Shown here piece by piece: positions 1 to 8,163 of a stretch of 40,547 nt of DNA. The notes below the pieces were generated by a model that was not told the DNA's origin, searched no databases, and saw only the letters and a list, made by a program, of their open reading frames with translations. This stretch comes from Helicobacteraceae bacterium (GTDB lineage: Bacteria > Campylobacterota > Campylobacteria > Campylobacterales > Sulfurimonadaceae). Position numbers and translations under genes: made by a program. The first letter of the stretch is position 1; each line of letters opens with the position of its first letter. Location: assembly GCA_015488775.1 (NCBI GenBank), contig WFNF01000147.1:1-40547 (forward strand), written 5' to 3'.

Positions 1-2819
1 AGATAAACTATCATAACTATTGCTGTTTCTGCCGCGACCCCTAAAAGAGCTAAAAATCCAACAATCACAGCTATACTCATAGCAAAATTTAACATATCTA
101 TATATATCAAACCACCTAAAAGAGCAAATGGCAGAGTAAAAAATACTATAAGTGTTGGTACCATTTTATTAAGTGCAAAATATATTAATACCAATATGCT
201 AAGTAAAACCGCTGGTATAATCCAGATAATTTTTTGCATAGCTGATTCTAAGTATTCAGATTGTCCAGCCCACTGCACATAGTAACCTGGTTCAAAGTCT
301 ATCTCATCTATTAAAGATTGGGCTGCTTTTTTATATGCAGTTGGTGTTATCCCTTCATTTGGTGTTATGTAAACAAAAGTTACAGGAGAAGCCATCTCAG
401 ACTTTATAACTGAAGCACTTTGTCTGTATGCTACTTTAGCAAAAGTTGAGAGTGGTACAAAACCAAGTTTAGTCTTTATCTGCATATCTTTTATGCTTTG
501 TAAAGATCTTCTTTCATCCTCTTCAAGTCTTAAGGTAATCGGGTAACGCTCTAAACCTTTATACATAGTAGATATTTTCATCCCACCAATTGCTAAAGAT
601 GTGTATTCTAAAAGTGTGTTTTTATCTAATCCATATCTTTGTAAAGCTTTTTCATCTATATCTATATCAAGATAATATCCAGCACTAGCTTGATCAGCAA
701 AAACAGATAGAGTCATATCAAAGTTTCTAAGTTTATCCTCTATGGCTTTTCCATATTTTTGAAGACCCTCAGGAGTTTGTCCATAAAGTTTAATCCCAAG
801 TGGTGTTCTTATACCACTTAAAAGCATATCTATACGACCACGAATTGGGTATGTCCAAGAGTTTGTTAGCCCTGGAACTTGCAAGGCATCCTCCATCTCT
901 TGACGAAGTTTTGTATATGTCATCCCCTCTCTCCACTCACTTTTAGGTTTAAGAGTGATAATTGTTTCTAACATACCTAGGGGTGCTGGATCAGTCGCGG
1001 TTGATGCTCGTCCACCCTTACCAAAAACATTTTCAACCTCAGGAAAAGATTTTATAATTTTATCTGTTTTTTGAGTTAATGCCTTAGACTGATCAATAGA
1101 TATACCATAAGGAGTAACTGGCATATACATAAAACTCTGTTCATTTAGCATAGGCATAAACTCCCATTTTAAAGAGTTAAACAGTGGGTACATATAACCT
1201 AAACTTGCAAGAACTAAAACTATAACTAGGTATTTTAACTTCAATCCATAAACAATTATAGGGTGGTACAACCATATAAAAAAGCGATTTAATGGGTTTT
1301 TGTTTTCAGGTAAAATTTTACCTTTTACAAAAAATACCATTAAAACTGGAACTAGAGTTATACTTAGTATAGCCCCAGCACTCATAGCAAATGTTTTAGT
1401 AAAAGCTAGAGGTGTAAATAATAAACCCTCTTGCCCTGAAAGTGCAAATATAGGTAAAAATGAAACTACTATAAGAGCTAAAGCAAAAAATATAGGACGA
1501 CCAACAAGTTGTGATGATTTTAAGATTACATCAATTCTTTCCTCATTTGTTGGTACTCTTTGATGCTTTTCTTCGAACTTATGCAACATTTTATGGGCAT
1601 TTTCTATCATAACTATACTAGCGTCAACCATAGCACCTATGGCTATTGCTATACCACCTAAACTCATAATGTTTGAGCAAATATTGAAAATATACATCAA
1701 TAAAAAAGTTGTACCAACTGTAAGTGGTAGAACTATTAAAACAATAAGTGATGATCTTAGGTGCATTAAAAATAGACCAATAATGATTACAACAATAATT
1801 GATTCCTCTATAAGTGTACCTTTTAAAGTTTCAACTGCTTTTTCTATTAAAGATGAACGGTCATATACTGTGGTAACATCAACACCATCAACTTTTAACT
1901 CTTTCATCTTTTTATCTATACGTTTTATAGCTGAATAAACATCTTCACCATATCTTAAAAGAACAATACCTCCAACTACTTCACCATCACCATTTAGATC
2001 TGCTACTCCACGTCTAGCTGCTGGTGTTAACTCAACTCTTGCTATATCACCAATAGTTATAGGAGTATCACCTTTTATAGTTACAACAAGATTTCTAATA
2101 TCATCTAGGTTTTTAACATAACCCTTAGCTTGTACCATCCACTCAAAGCCATTTTCTATAACTATACGACCACCTGTATCATTATTGTTATTTTTTAAAA
2201 CCTTTGCTATATCTTTTATATTTAGGTTGTAACGGATGAGGTTATCGTTGTTTATTGTAACTTGGTAAGTTGGTATAAAACCACCTATAGTAGCTACTTC
2301 ACTAACTCCATCAACACCCATAAGTGCGTACTTGTAATAGTAATCTTGCAAGGTTCTAAGCTCGGCTAAATTTTTTGTTTTTGAGCTAAGTGTATACTCA
2401 TAAGCCCAACCAACACCACTAGCATCAGGTCCAAGTGAAACATTCATAGAGCTTGGAAGTTGTGATTGTATAGAGGATAACTGCTCTAAAACTCTACTTC
2501 TAGCCCAATAAAGATCAGTTCCCTCTTTAAAAATGATATATATTAAACCATTTTCATAAGTTGAGTAGCCTCTAACAGTATCTATATTTGCAATTGCTAG
2601 AAATTGAGACACTAAAGGGTAAGTACCTTGATCTTCAATAATCTCAGGTGATTGTCCTGGCCAATTTACTTGTACTATCACTTGTGGAGGTGAAAGGTCT
2701 GGGAGCGCATCAAGTGGTGTGTTTTTCATACTGTAGTATGAACCCATCATTATAAATAGTGTCATCATTAGTATTAAAAACTTATTTTTAATACTAAATT
2801 CTATTAATTTTTCAATCAT
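1..2819 (-). CDS. cusA: CusA/CzcA-type heavy-metal efflux RND pump (C-terminus off the window)
   Basis: Inner-membrane proton-driven RND pump that would expel metal ions (Cu/Ag type likely) through an adaptor and outer-membrane channel. The frame is open from an ATG at 2819 to the window edge, about 939 residues; the family is near 1040, so roughly the last 100 are missing because of the window boundary. It begins MIEKLIEFSIKNKFLILMM (first membrane helix), then has the porter-domain PDLSPPQV and W-PGQSPE motifs. Around residue 400 is VDASIVMIENAH, carrying the TM4 acidic residue typical of HME-RND pumps. Near residue 660 is GRIDMLLSGIRTPLGIK, and the last visible stretch is GFLALLGVAAETAIVM. 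Several Met residues lie in the periplasmic cleft region (RIDM, GGMKISTM, SEMASP), which favours monovalent Cu/Ag over divalent metals, but that is inference. It lies 21 bp after the adaptor gene in one minus-strand operon. Confidence 0.93.
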   Translation of the reverse strand, partial: MIEKLIEFSIKNKFLILMMTLFIMMGSYYSMKNTPLDALPDLSPPQVIVQVNWPGQSPEIIEDQGTYPLVSQFLAIANIDTVRGYSTYENGLIYIIFKEGTDLYWARSRVLEQLSSIQSQLPSSMNVSLGPDASGVGWAYEYTLSSKTKNLAELRTLQDYYYKYALMGVDGVSEVATIGGFIPTYQVTINNDNLIRYNLNIKDIAKVLKNNNNDTGGRIVIENGFEWMVQAKGYVKNLDDIRNLVVTIKGDTPITIGDIARVELTPAARRGVADLNGDGEVVGGIVLLRYGEDVYSAIKRIDKKMKELKVDGVDVTTVYDRSSLIEKAVETLKGTLIEESIIVVIIIGLFLMHLRSSLIVLIVLPLTVGTTFLLMYIFNICSNIMSLGGIAIAIGAMVDASIVMIENAHKMLHKFEEKHQRVPTNEERIDVILKSSQLVGRPIFFALALIVVSFLPIFALSGQEGLLFTPLAFTKTFAMSAGAILSITLVPVLMVFFVKGKILPENKNPLNRFFIWLYHPIIVYGLKLKYLVIVLVLASLGYMYPLFNSLKWEFMPMLNEQSFMYMPVTPYGISIDQSKALTQKTDKIIKSFPEVENVFGKGGRASTATDPAPLGMLETIITLKPKSEWREGMTYTKLRQEMEDALQVPGLTNSWTYPIRGRIDMLLSGIRTPLGIKLYGQTPEGLQKYGKAIEDKLRNFDMTLSVFADQASAGYYLDIDIDEKALQRYGLDKNTLLEYTSLAIGGMKISTMYKGLERYPITLRLEEDERRSLQSIKDMQIKTKLGFVPLSTFAKVAYRQSASVIKSEMASPVTFVYITPNEGITPTAYKKAAQSLIDEIDFEPGYYVQWAGQSEYLESAMQKIIWIIPAVLLSILVLIYFALNKMVPTLIVFFTLPFALLGGLIYIDMLNFAMSIAVIVGFLALLGVAAETAIVMIVY

Positions 2820-2840
2820 AATATTATCTCTCTTATTTAA

Positions 2841-3836
2841 TTAATAAAGTGAATTTATTTGTGCATCACTATCCATCATAAATAGTGCATTATTTACAAC
2901 TTCATCACCCTCATCTAAACCACTTACAATAGAATAAGTGTTTGTGTCTATAACTTTAACTTCAACCTCAAGTGGCTCATACTCTCCCTCAAACTCTCCA
3001 ACAATAAAAACATAATATTTACCATCTTTTTTTATAACTGCTGTTGATGGAAGAGTTAACATTTCTTTGGCTTTTTCAAAAGAGAAAATATTTGCATACA
3101 TACCTGGAAAAAGTTTATGTTTAGGGTTCTTTACTCTTAAACGCAAAGTTAAAGTTGCAATTTTAGGGTCAAGTGCTGGGTAAAGAAGTTTAGAAATAGT
3201 TGTATAAGTTTTATCTAAACCTTTAAATTTTAGCTCATACTTTTTAACTTTTGAGATATCTTTATATTGCTCTTCAAATAATCTTGCCTCAATCCAAACC
3301 TGATTAAGATTAACTATTTGAAATAATTTACTTTTTGCATTAAAAGCTGAACCTGTATTTACATTTTTTTCAAATACATACCCACTCGCTGGGGAATATA
3401 TAGTAGTAAGTTCAGAGGCTTTATTATCTTTTATAACTTGATTTATCTCTTTTTTACTTACACCTAAAAGTTGAAGTTTTAGTTTTGCACTATTTAACAT
3501 ACCTTTTGAATCTCTTTGTTTAGTATATTTATAAGCATTTAGATAATCATCTTTTGCTTTAAAAACCTCTGGAGAATAAACTATTGCTAAGGCTTGACCT
3601 TTTTTAACTTTTTTATATATCTTATCTGCATATAGTTTCTCTATAAAACCACTAAAACGTGGCGTAACATCAAATACTTTTGAGTCATCAGCCTTAACAA
3701 AACCATAGTTTTTACTTTTTTTTGCGATTAACTCTTTTTTCACTTTTACACTTTGAACACTAAAAAGTTGTTCAACACTTACACCTTGAGCAAGTAGGGG
3801 TAGTGTTAAAAGTGTTGATAATAGTAACTTTTTCAT
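2841..3836 (-). CDS. cusB: Efflux RND periplasmic adaptor subunit (CusB/HlyD family)
   Basis: Membrane-fusion protein linking the RND pump to the TolC-type channel across the periplasm. The 331 residues start with a signal peptide (MKKLLLSTLLTLPLLAQG). A barrel-sandwich/lipoyl half follows around residues 55-75 (VTPRFSGFIEKLY...KKVKKGQ), then a short helical hairpin at about 85-135. The second lipoyl half is at about 145-170 (TIYSPASGYVFEKNVNTGS) and a beta-barrel at 180-260 (VWIEARLFEEQYKDI, PGMYANI). A membrane-proximal domain (VIDTNTYSIVSGLDEGDEVV) ends it. It lacks the long Met-rich N-terminal tail of E. coli CusB. The ATG at 3836 overlaps the stop of the upstream channel gene by one base (TAATG), implying translational coupling. 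Confidence 0.93.
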   Translation of the reverse strand: MKKLLLSTLLTLPLLAQGVSVEQLFSVQSVKVKKELIAKKSKNYGFVKADDSKVFDVTPRFSGFIEKLYADKIYKKVKKGQALAIVYSPEVFKAKDDYLNAYKYTKQRDSKGMLNSAKLKLQLLGVSKKEINQVIKDNKASELTTIYSPASGYVFEKNVNTGSAFNAKSKLFQIVNLNQVWIEARLFEEQYKDISKVKKYELKFKGLDKTYTTISKLLYPALDPKIATLTLRLRVKNPKHKLFPGMYANIFSFEKAKEMLTLPSTAVIKKDGKYYVFIVGEFEGEYEPLEVEVKVIDTNTYSIVSGLDEGDEVVNNALFMMDSDAQINSLY

Positions 3837-5023
3837 TATAATTCTCCTGATAGTTCTGAAATTTTTGCTTTATATCTATAGTATGAAGCAAGAGCATTTA
3901 TGCTTTTTTGTTCAAGTTTTAGTTTTTGAACCAATATATCTATATATTTAAAAAGATCTCCACCTGTAGATATACTAGATGAGCTAAGCTCAAACATATG
4001 TTTTATTTGTGGAAGTGCTTCCTTTTGTATAAGATTATATATCTCATAAGATGATTTCATCTGAGCGTAAGTTGCTTTAAACTCAGAATCTACTGAGATT
4101 TTTACATCCTGCTTTAAACTTTGTGCAAGTAGAGTCATCTCTTTACTCTCTTGCTCTTTATCGTCTTCTGTGCCGTATATTGGTAAAGTTACAGCAACTC
4201 CTACATTCCAAAAGTTATCAAATTTTTCTCTATATGCATAACCAGCTAAAAGTGTAACATCAGGATAATTATTTATATCTGCATTTTCCTCTTTAGCTTG
4301 TGCTTTTTTAATCTCTTTATCTTTAATAAGCAAAGTATGGTTATTTGAAAGAGAAGATATTAATTTATCTTGAGTAGCTAAAGTTTCATCCATAGTTAAT
4401 TTAATATCTATATTAGTAATATTAAAAGATGCTAAGTATGAAAGTTGTGCATAAGCTAAGCTGATTTTAGCTTTTAAGGTACTTTTTTGAATTTTTAAAT
4501 CTGTTAAAGTAAGTTCGGCTGACATAATTCCCATATGTTGATTTGGTGTAGTTGATGTGTAAGATTCTGAGAGTGCAATATGTTGTTTAGTAACATCTTC
4601 ATACTGCTCTATAGTTTTATATAAAGCGTTTAACTCCCAAATATTGTAAGCTTCATCTTTAATGGACTCAACCAATTTTATTTTAGCATTTTCAAGTGAC
4701 TCTTTTAATACTTCCGTTTGAGCTTTACTTACATTTTCTAAACTATCTCTTTTTCCATAAAATGTTATTTTTTGGCTTAAGGTAAGGTTTTTTTGGCTCA
4801 TAGGTTCATCAGCACTTAAAGTGTTTTGTGAATACGCAATGGTTGGATTGTAAAAACTATTTGATGCTTCTGTATTGTACTTTGAGGCTGATATTTTGTT
4901 TTGTATAGCTTGTAAAGATGGATTGTTTTGTAATGCTTTATCTATTATATCTTGTAAACTTAGAGCTTGAAGCTCTAAGCTGAAAAATGAAACTGCAAGA
5001 AGTAAAACTTTTAGTGTTTTCAT
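3836..5023 (-). CDS. TolC-family outer-membrane efflux channel
   Basis: Outer-membrane channel partner of the RND pump. The 395 residues start with a signal peptide (MKTLKVLLLAVSFFSLELQA). The two internally related OEP repeats typical of TolC/CusC follow: the first from SLQDIIDKALQNNPSLQA with long helices, the second around residues 225-390 with the barrel strands PDVTLLAGYAYREKFDNFWNVGV and LPIYG. There is no lipobox cysteine after the signal peptide, unlike E. coli CusC, so it is probably not acylated. The length is slightly short for the family (about 420-470). It starts 11 bp after the FixH-like gene and overlaps the adaptor gene by one base. Confidence 0.92.
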   Translation of the reverse strand: MKTLKVLLLAVSFFSLELQALSLQDIIDKALQNNPSLQAIQNKISASKYNTEASNSFYNPTIAYSQNTLSADEPMSQKNLTLSQKITFYGKRDSLENVSKAQTEVLKESLENAKIKLVESIKDEAYNIWELNALYKTIEQYEDVTKQHIALSESYTSTTPNQHMGIMSAELTLTDLKIQKSTLKAKISLAYAQLSYLASFNITNIDIKLTMDETLATQDKLISSLSNNHTLLIKDKEIKKAQAKEENADINNYPDVTLLAGYAYREKFDNFWNVGVAVTLPIYGTEDDKEQESKEMTLLAQSLKQDVKISVDSEFKATYAQMKSSYEIYNLIQKEALPQIKHMFELSSSSISTGGDLFKYIDILVQKLKLEQKSINALASYYRYKAKISELSGEL

Positions 5024-5034
5024 AAACTTAACCT

Positions 5035-5421
5035 TTAGAAATTAATAGAGGTTTTAACACGAGATCTTTTACCTTGAGCGGGTGTGATAAAGATATGTAT
5101 TTGCCACGTTCCACCCATAGCAATATTTAGTTTTGCTTCATAGTTTCCATTACCTAAGTCCTTAGCATCTACTTTTGACTCCATTTTAGGCATACCTGGC
5201 ATCGCTGGCATAAAAGCTTTTATACTTACTTTTGAATTACTTAAAGCTTTAGCATCTTTTTTTATATTAAATACTAATACGTTTGAACCAGTTGTAAGTG
5301 GTTTTTGAGATGTAATATGTACTTTAGTGGTTCTAAATTTAGCATCTTTTGAAAAAGCTGCAGCGTTTAAAAGTGAGCTACTAAGAGCAAGTGTTAAAAG
5401 TGTAATTAAAAGTGTTTTCAT
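5035..5421 (-). CDS. FixH/YtkA-like periplasmic protein with Met-rich loop, first gene of the efflux operon
   Basis: A 128-residue exported protein: signal peptide MKTLLITLLTLALSSSLLNA, then a beta-sandwich domain like the YtkA/FixH-like family. Diagnostic points are the central MPAMPGMPKM motif (about residues 72-81), the NGNYEAKLNIAMGGTWQIHI segment, and a basic C-terminus (GKRSRVKTSINF). The Met-rich stretch is a plausible Cu(I)/Ag(I) ligand set. Its position as promoter-proximal gene of the Cus-like operon suggests a periplasmic metal chaperone or sensor, perhaps replacing CusF, but that is inference. The start is the ATG at 5421, with AAGGA about 7 bases upstream on the minus strand. Confidence 0.8.
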   Translation of the reverse strand: MKTLLITLLTLALSSSLLNAAAFSKDAKFRTTKVHITSQKPLTTGSNVLVFNIKKDAKALSNSKVSIKAFMPAMPGMPKMESKVDAKDLGNGNYEAKLNIAMGGTWQIHIFITPAQGKRSRVKTSINF

Positions 5422-5484
5422 GTTTTATCCTTGTGTTGTTGAAATCTAAATGTATTGTAGCTATAGTTTGTGTAGGGTTTGTGA

Positions 5485-5661
5485 AATTAAACCCAAATTA
5501 TGCAGTAGAAAACTTTAAGAAAGCATCTATCATTGCACACAAGGCACATTCATAAAATTATTGACCTACCAATAAGGTAGGCGCAAAAATTTTCTAAACG
5601 CCCCTTATGCACAAGCATAGACGCTACTTGTTGTTCCCTACTGCATAATTTGGGTTAAATT
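5485..5661. repeat. 177-bp palindromic (foldback) element, MITE-like or structured RNA
   Basis: The two 24-base ends (5485-5508 and 5638-5661) are inverted repeats matching at 23 of 24 positions; the shared core is CCCAAATTATGCAGTAG. The interior also folds back imperfectly along most of its length, down to a central hairpin CCTACC-AATAA-GGTAGG. Coding capacity is nil. This is the architecture of a small non-autonomous palindromic repeat. A short TAA is present outside both ACCC/GGGT ends and might be a target duplication, but at three bases this is weak. Confidence 0.75.
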
Positions 5662-5676
5662 GATAAAAAGTTTAAA

Positions 5677-5723
5677 ATAAACTTAAATTAAGTATTATTT
5701 AAGTTTATGCGGCTATACTTCGC
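5677..5723 (+). promoter_or_regulatory. Probable rplM-rpsI promoter with adjoining 12-bp inverted repeat
   Basis: TATACT at 5714-5719 is followed directly by TCGC, the same -10/discriminator arrangement seen at four other promoters in this window. Just upstream, ATAAACTTAAAT (5677-5688) and ATTTAAGTTTAT (5697-5708) form a perfect 12-bp inverted repeat around an 8-base spacer. It covers the place where a -35 box would lie, so it may be an operator. No good -35 hexamer was seen. Confidence 0.5.
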
Positions 5724-5750
5724 TCACTAAAATACAAAGGACAGGCAATT

Positions 5751-6170
5751 ATGAAATTTACTAAAATTGCAACTCCTGAGCAAATCGAACAAAAGTGGAT
5801 TTTGATTGATGCTGAGGGAAAAACATTTGGTCGTCTTATTACTGAAGTAGCTACACGTTTACGTGGTAAAGACAAACCTTACTTTACTCCAAACATAGAT
5901 TGTGGTGATTATGTAGTAATCATTAACGCTTCTAAAGTAAAGTTTAACGGAGCTGGTAAGATAGCTAATAAAGAATACCACAGACATACAGGTTATTTTG
6001 GTGGTGTTATCTCTGAAAAAATGACTGACTTACAATCTAATAACCCAGAGAAACTATTTAAATTAGCAACTCGTGGTATGCTTCCTAAGACTAATCTTGG
6101 TCGCGCTATGCTTAAAAAATTAAAAGTTTATGCAGATGCTGAGCATCCTCACTCTGCACAACTTGCATAA
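5751..6170 (+). CDS. rplM: 50S ribosomal protein L13
   Basis: Early-assembling large-subunit protein. The 139 residues span the whole family: KWILIDAEGKTFGRLITEVATRLRGKDK near the N-terminus, NIDCGDYVVIINASKV (about 49-64), YHRHTGYFGG (about 77-86) and RGMLPKTNLGRAMLKKLKVYADAEHPH (about 108-134). It begins at an ATG preceded by AAAGGA and is followed after 9 bp by rpsI, the usual L13-S9 pair. Confidence 0.98.
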   Translation: MKFTKIATPEQIEQKWILIDAEGKTFGRLITEVATRLRGKDKPYFTPNIDCGDYVVIINASKVKFNGAGKIANKEYHRHTGYFGGVISEKMTDLQSNNPEKLFKLATRGMLPKTNLGRAMLKKLKVYADAEHPHSAQLA

Positions 6171-6179
6171 GGATAATTA

Positions 6180-6569
6180 ATGGCAAATACATATGCAACA
6201 GGCCGTCGTAAAGCTTCGGTAGCAAAAGTATGGTTAACTCCAGGAACTGGAAAAATAACTGTAAATGGTCTTTCATTAGACGCATGGTTAGGTGGTTTAG
6301 AAGCGAAAAAACTTCGTGTTAAACAACCTTTAGCTTTAACTAAACAATCAGAGTCAGTTGATATCAACGCTAAAACTCTTGGTGGTGGTTTTGGTGGTCA
6401 AGCTGATGCACTACGTCACGGTATTTCTCGTGCACTAGTTGCTTATGATGCTTCTTTTAGAGCAATCTTAAAACCTGAAGGTATGATGACTCGTGATTCA
6501 CGTGTTGTTGAACGTAAAAAGCCAGGTAAGCGTAAAGCTCGTCGTTCTCCACAATTCTCAAAACGTTAA
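6180..6569 (+). CDS. rpsI: 30S ribosomal protein S9
   Basis: Small-subunit head protein whose C-terminal tail reaches the P-site tRNA. The 129 residues begin with [14 protein letters not shown] and continue with [19 protein letters not shown] (about 68-86). They end in the basic tail [17 protein letters not shown] with the conserved terminal Lys-Arg. Full length for the family. AAGGATAATT before the ATG gives the ribosome-binding site, which lies at the end of rplM. Confidence 0.98.
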   Translation: MANTYATGRRKASVAKVWLTPGTGKITVNGLSLDAWLGGLEAKKLRVKQPLALTKQSESVDINAKTLGGGFGGQADALRHGISRALVAYDASFRAILKPEGMMTRDSRVVERKKPGKRKARRSPQFSKR

Positions 6570-6578
6570 TCGTTTTAC

Positions 6579-6602
6579 TTTATGGTACTTTTGTACCATA
6601 AA
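6579..6602 (+). terminator. Hairpin after rpsI
   Basis: TTTATGGTAC and GTACCATAAA form a perfect 10-bp stem with a TTTT loop, ten bases after the rpsI stop. The following run (ATCTTCATTTT) is only moderately T-rich, so termination efficiency is uncertain. Confidence 0.65.
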
Positions 6603-6723
6603 ATCTTCATTTTAATATATTCATAACCTTTTTTAAAAATCAAATACAAATCTTCATTTTTTTTTAACATATCATACACTTTTTTTTGATTTTAATTTTA
6701 GATAAATTTAATTTGTTAAGTTC

Positions 6724-6817
6724 TATAATTAGGGCTAGCTTACGCTCCTGTTTTTAAGAATATATCTGTATTTTTATAGGTTGGAGTAAAAAGCTAAAAT
6801 TTATATATTGGAGATAA
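6724..6817 (+). promoter_or_regulatory. Porin promoter (-10) and structured leader
   Basis: TATAAT at 6724-6729 is a good -10 box without a recognisable -35. The predicted leader of about 80 bases can pair TAGCTT (6736-6741) with AAGCTA (6791-6796) and CTCC (6745-6748) with GGAG (6783-6786). The translation-proximal Shine-Dalgarno GGAG (6810-6813) stays free. About 150 bp of AT-rich sequence between the rpsI hairpin and this box shows nothing else. Confidence 0.5.
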
Positions 6818-8155
6818 ATGAAAAAAGTTATATTGGCACTTAGTGCTACAATCGCTTTAGCTAATGCATCTACTATTAAGCAAAACAGTGCAGACAATAT
6901 CCAAGATATGTTTGCAAATGGTAATGCTAGTGGTTATATGCAGTACTACTATATATCTACTGGTAAAGCACCAAAAGTCCCAAGTGAAGCACACTCTCTA
7001 GGTGGGGAGCTAGATTTTAAAACAGCTTCACTTTATGGTGTTAGCTTAAAAGCTGGTTTTATGACAACTAACCCATTTTTACTTGGGCCACATGTTGATA
7101 CCTCAATAATTGGTAAAGATAATGGTGTTAGAGGTGAAGATGCAACAAAAGGTTTTAGTGTTTTAGCTAAGGCAAATATTGCGTACAAAAGAGATATCTT
7201 TGAGATGTGGCTTGGTAGAGAGACTATTAAAACACCTTTGATCAACACTAAAAGAGTTCGTATGCTAGATAGTGCTGTTGAGGGTACTTTAGCTTCTGTT
7301 GTACAAAAAGAGGGTTTCAATGCTAGTGTTGGGTATCTTAGTGGTTTTAAACAAAGAACTTCAGATACTTTTACAAACATAGTTCAACATGCACTAGGTG
7401 ATGATACTGAGACTATTACAGGCTCTGCTAATGGTTCAGTTGTGCCATTTACATTAAGTTACAAATCTAAAAACTTTGCTATAAATTTTGATAACTACTA
7501 TGCACAAGATTTTATGAATTCAGCTTATCTTGATGGATATTATAAGTATTCAATAGCAGATGTAAAATATAAAGTTAGTGCTCAAGGGATTTATCAAAAT
7601 TCTACTGGAAATGCAGATAAATATTTTGCCCAAAACTATGCTTACTCACATGGTAAAATTGATGCAAAATCTTTAAGTGCAAAGATAGATGTGGGATACT
7701 CAGAGTCAAAATTTTCTTTTGCATTTAGTAATGTATTTAAAAAGAGTGAAGTTCATAACTCTTTAGTTCTTCCTTGGGATGGTACTCCACTTTATACAAA
7801 TATGATTACATCTAATGACCTTTTCCAATCACTTTATGGTCATGCTCTTAACTCTGATAGCGCATATATTGGTGGTACTCAAGGTATAAAATTAGCATAT
7901 AAACAAGGCTTTAATTTTACTGGTTTTAGTGGTTACTCTGCTACTTTATCTTATGCAAATTTTGCAAATGATAAGTTTGCAAACTCACAAAACGATACAA
8001 ACCTTGTATTAGCATATGCTAATAAGAAAAAAAATATGACCCTTGCTCTAAAAGGTATTTGGGTTAACAATAACACTTCAGCCAATAAAGCTGGAAAAAT
8101 TAAACAAGACAAAGAGCTAGCTCAATATAGAGTAATAGCAAATTTAAAATTTTAA
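6818..8155 (+). CDS. Opr-family outer-membrane porin
   Basis: Trimer-forming beta-barrel porin of the kind that dominates the outer membrane of Campylobacterota. The 445 residues start with a signal peptide cleaved near residue 17 (MKKVILALSATIALANAS). Then come an N-terminal segment with QDMFANGNASGYMQYYYIS and a loop region with MWLGRETIKTPLINTKRVRMLDSAVEGT (about 128-155), matching the constriction-loop region of OprD-like porins. Alternating barrel strands run to a C-terminal YRVIANLKF with the terminal Phe recognised by the BAM complex. Substrate cannot be read from the sequence. It is followed after 8 bp by an alpha-carbonic anhydrase, so a role in anion or bicarbonate passage is a possible inference. 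Confidence 0.88.
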   Translation: MKKVILALSATIALANASTIKQNSADNIQDMFANGNASGYMQYYYISTGKAPKVPSEAHSLGGELDFKTASLYGVSLKAGFMTTNPFLLGPHVDTSIIGKDNGVRGEDATKGFSVLAKANIAYKRDIFEMWLGRETIKTPLINTKRVRMLDSAVEGTLASVVQKEGFNASVGYLSGFKQRTSDTFTNIVQHALGDDTETITGSANGSVVPFTLSYKSKNFAINFDNYYAQDFMNSAYLDGYYKYSIADVKYKVSAQGIYQNSTGNADKYFAQNYAYSHGKIDAKSLSAKIDVGYSESKFSFAFSNVFKKSEVHNSLVLPWDGTPLYTNMITSNDLFQSLYGHALNSDSAYIGGTQGIKLAYKQGFNFTGFSGYSATLSYANFANDKFANSQNDTNLVLAYANKKKNMTLALKGIWVNNNTSANKAGKIKQDKELAQYRVIANLKF

Positions 8156-8163
8156 GGAAAAAC

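Larger units (their letters stand above)
5422..5750. promoter_or_regulatory. 329-bp divergent intergenic region between efflux operon and rplM
   Basis: No open frame of useful length lies here. Starting from the efflux-operon side, the first roughly 60 bases hold a weak minus-strand promoter candidate (TACAAT on the reverse strand). A long foldback element fills 5485-5661. A separate 12-bp inverted repeat lies at 5677-5708, next to the rplM -10 box at 5714-5719. The foldback element therefore sits between the two promoters and could insulate them. Confidence 0.7.

Noticed and set aside
1300-1938. Two plus-strand frames of 87 and 99 residues over the pump gene
   Set aside because: They are antisense to the conserved CusA-type frame and show no family features.
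5485-5661. Transposon relic with a coding transposase
   Set aside because: No open frame of meaningful length exists inside; only palindromic structure remains.
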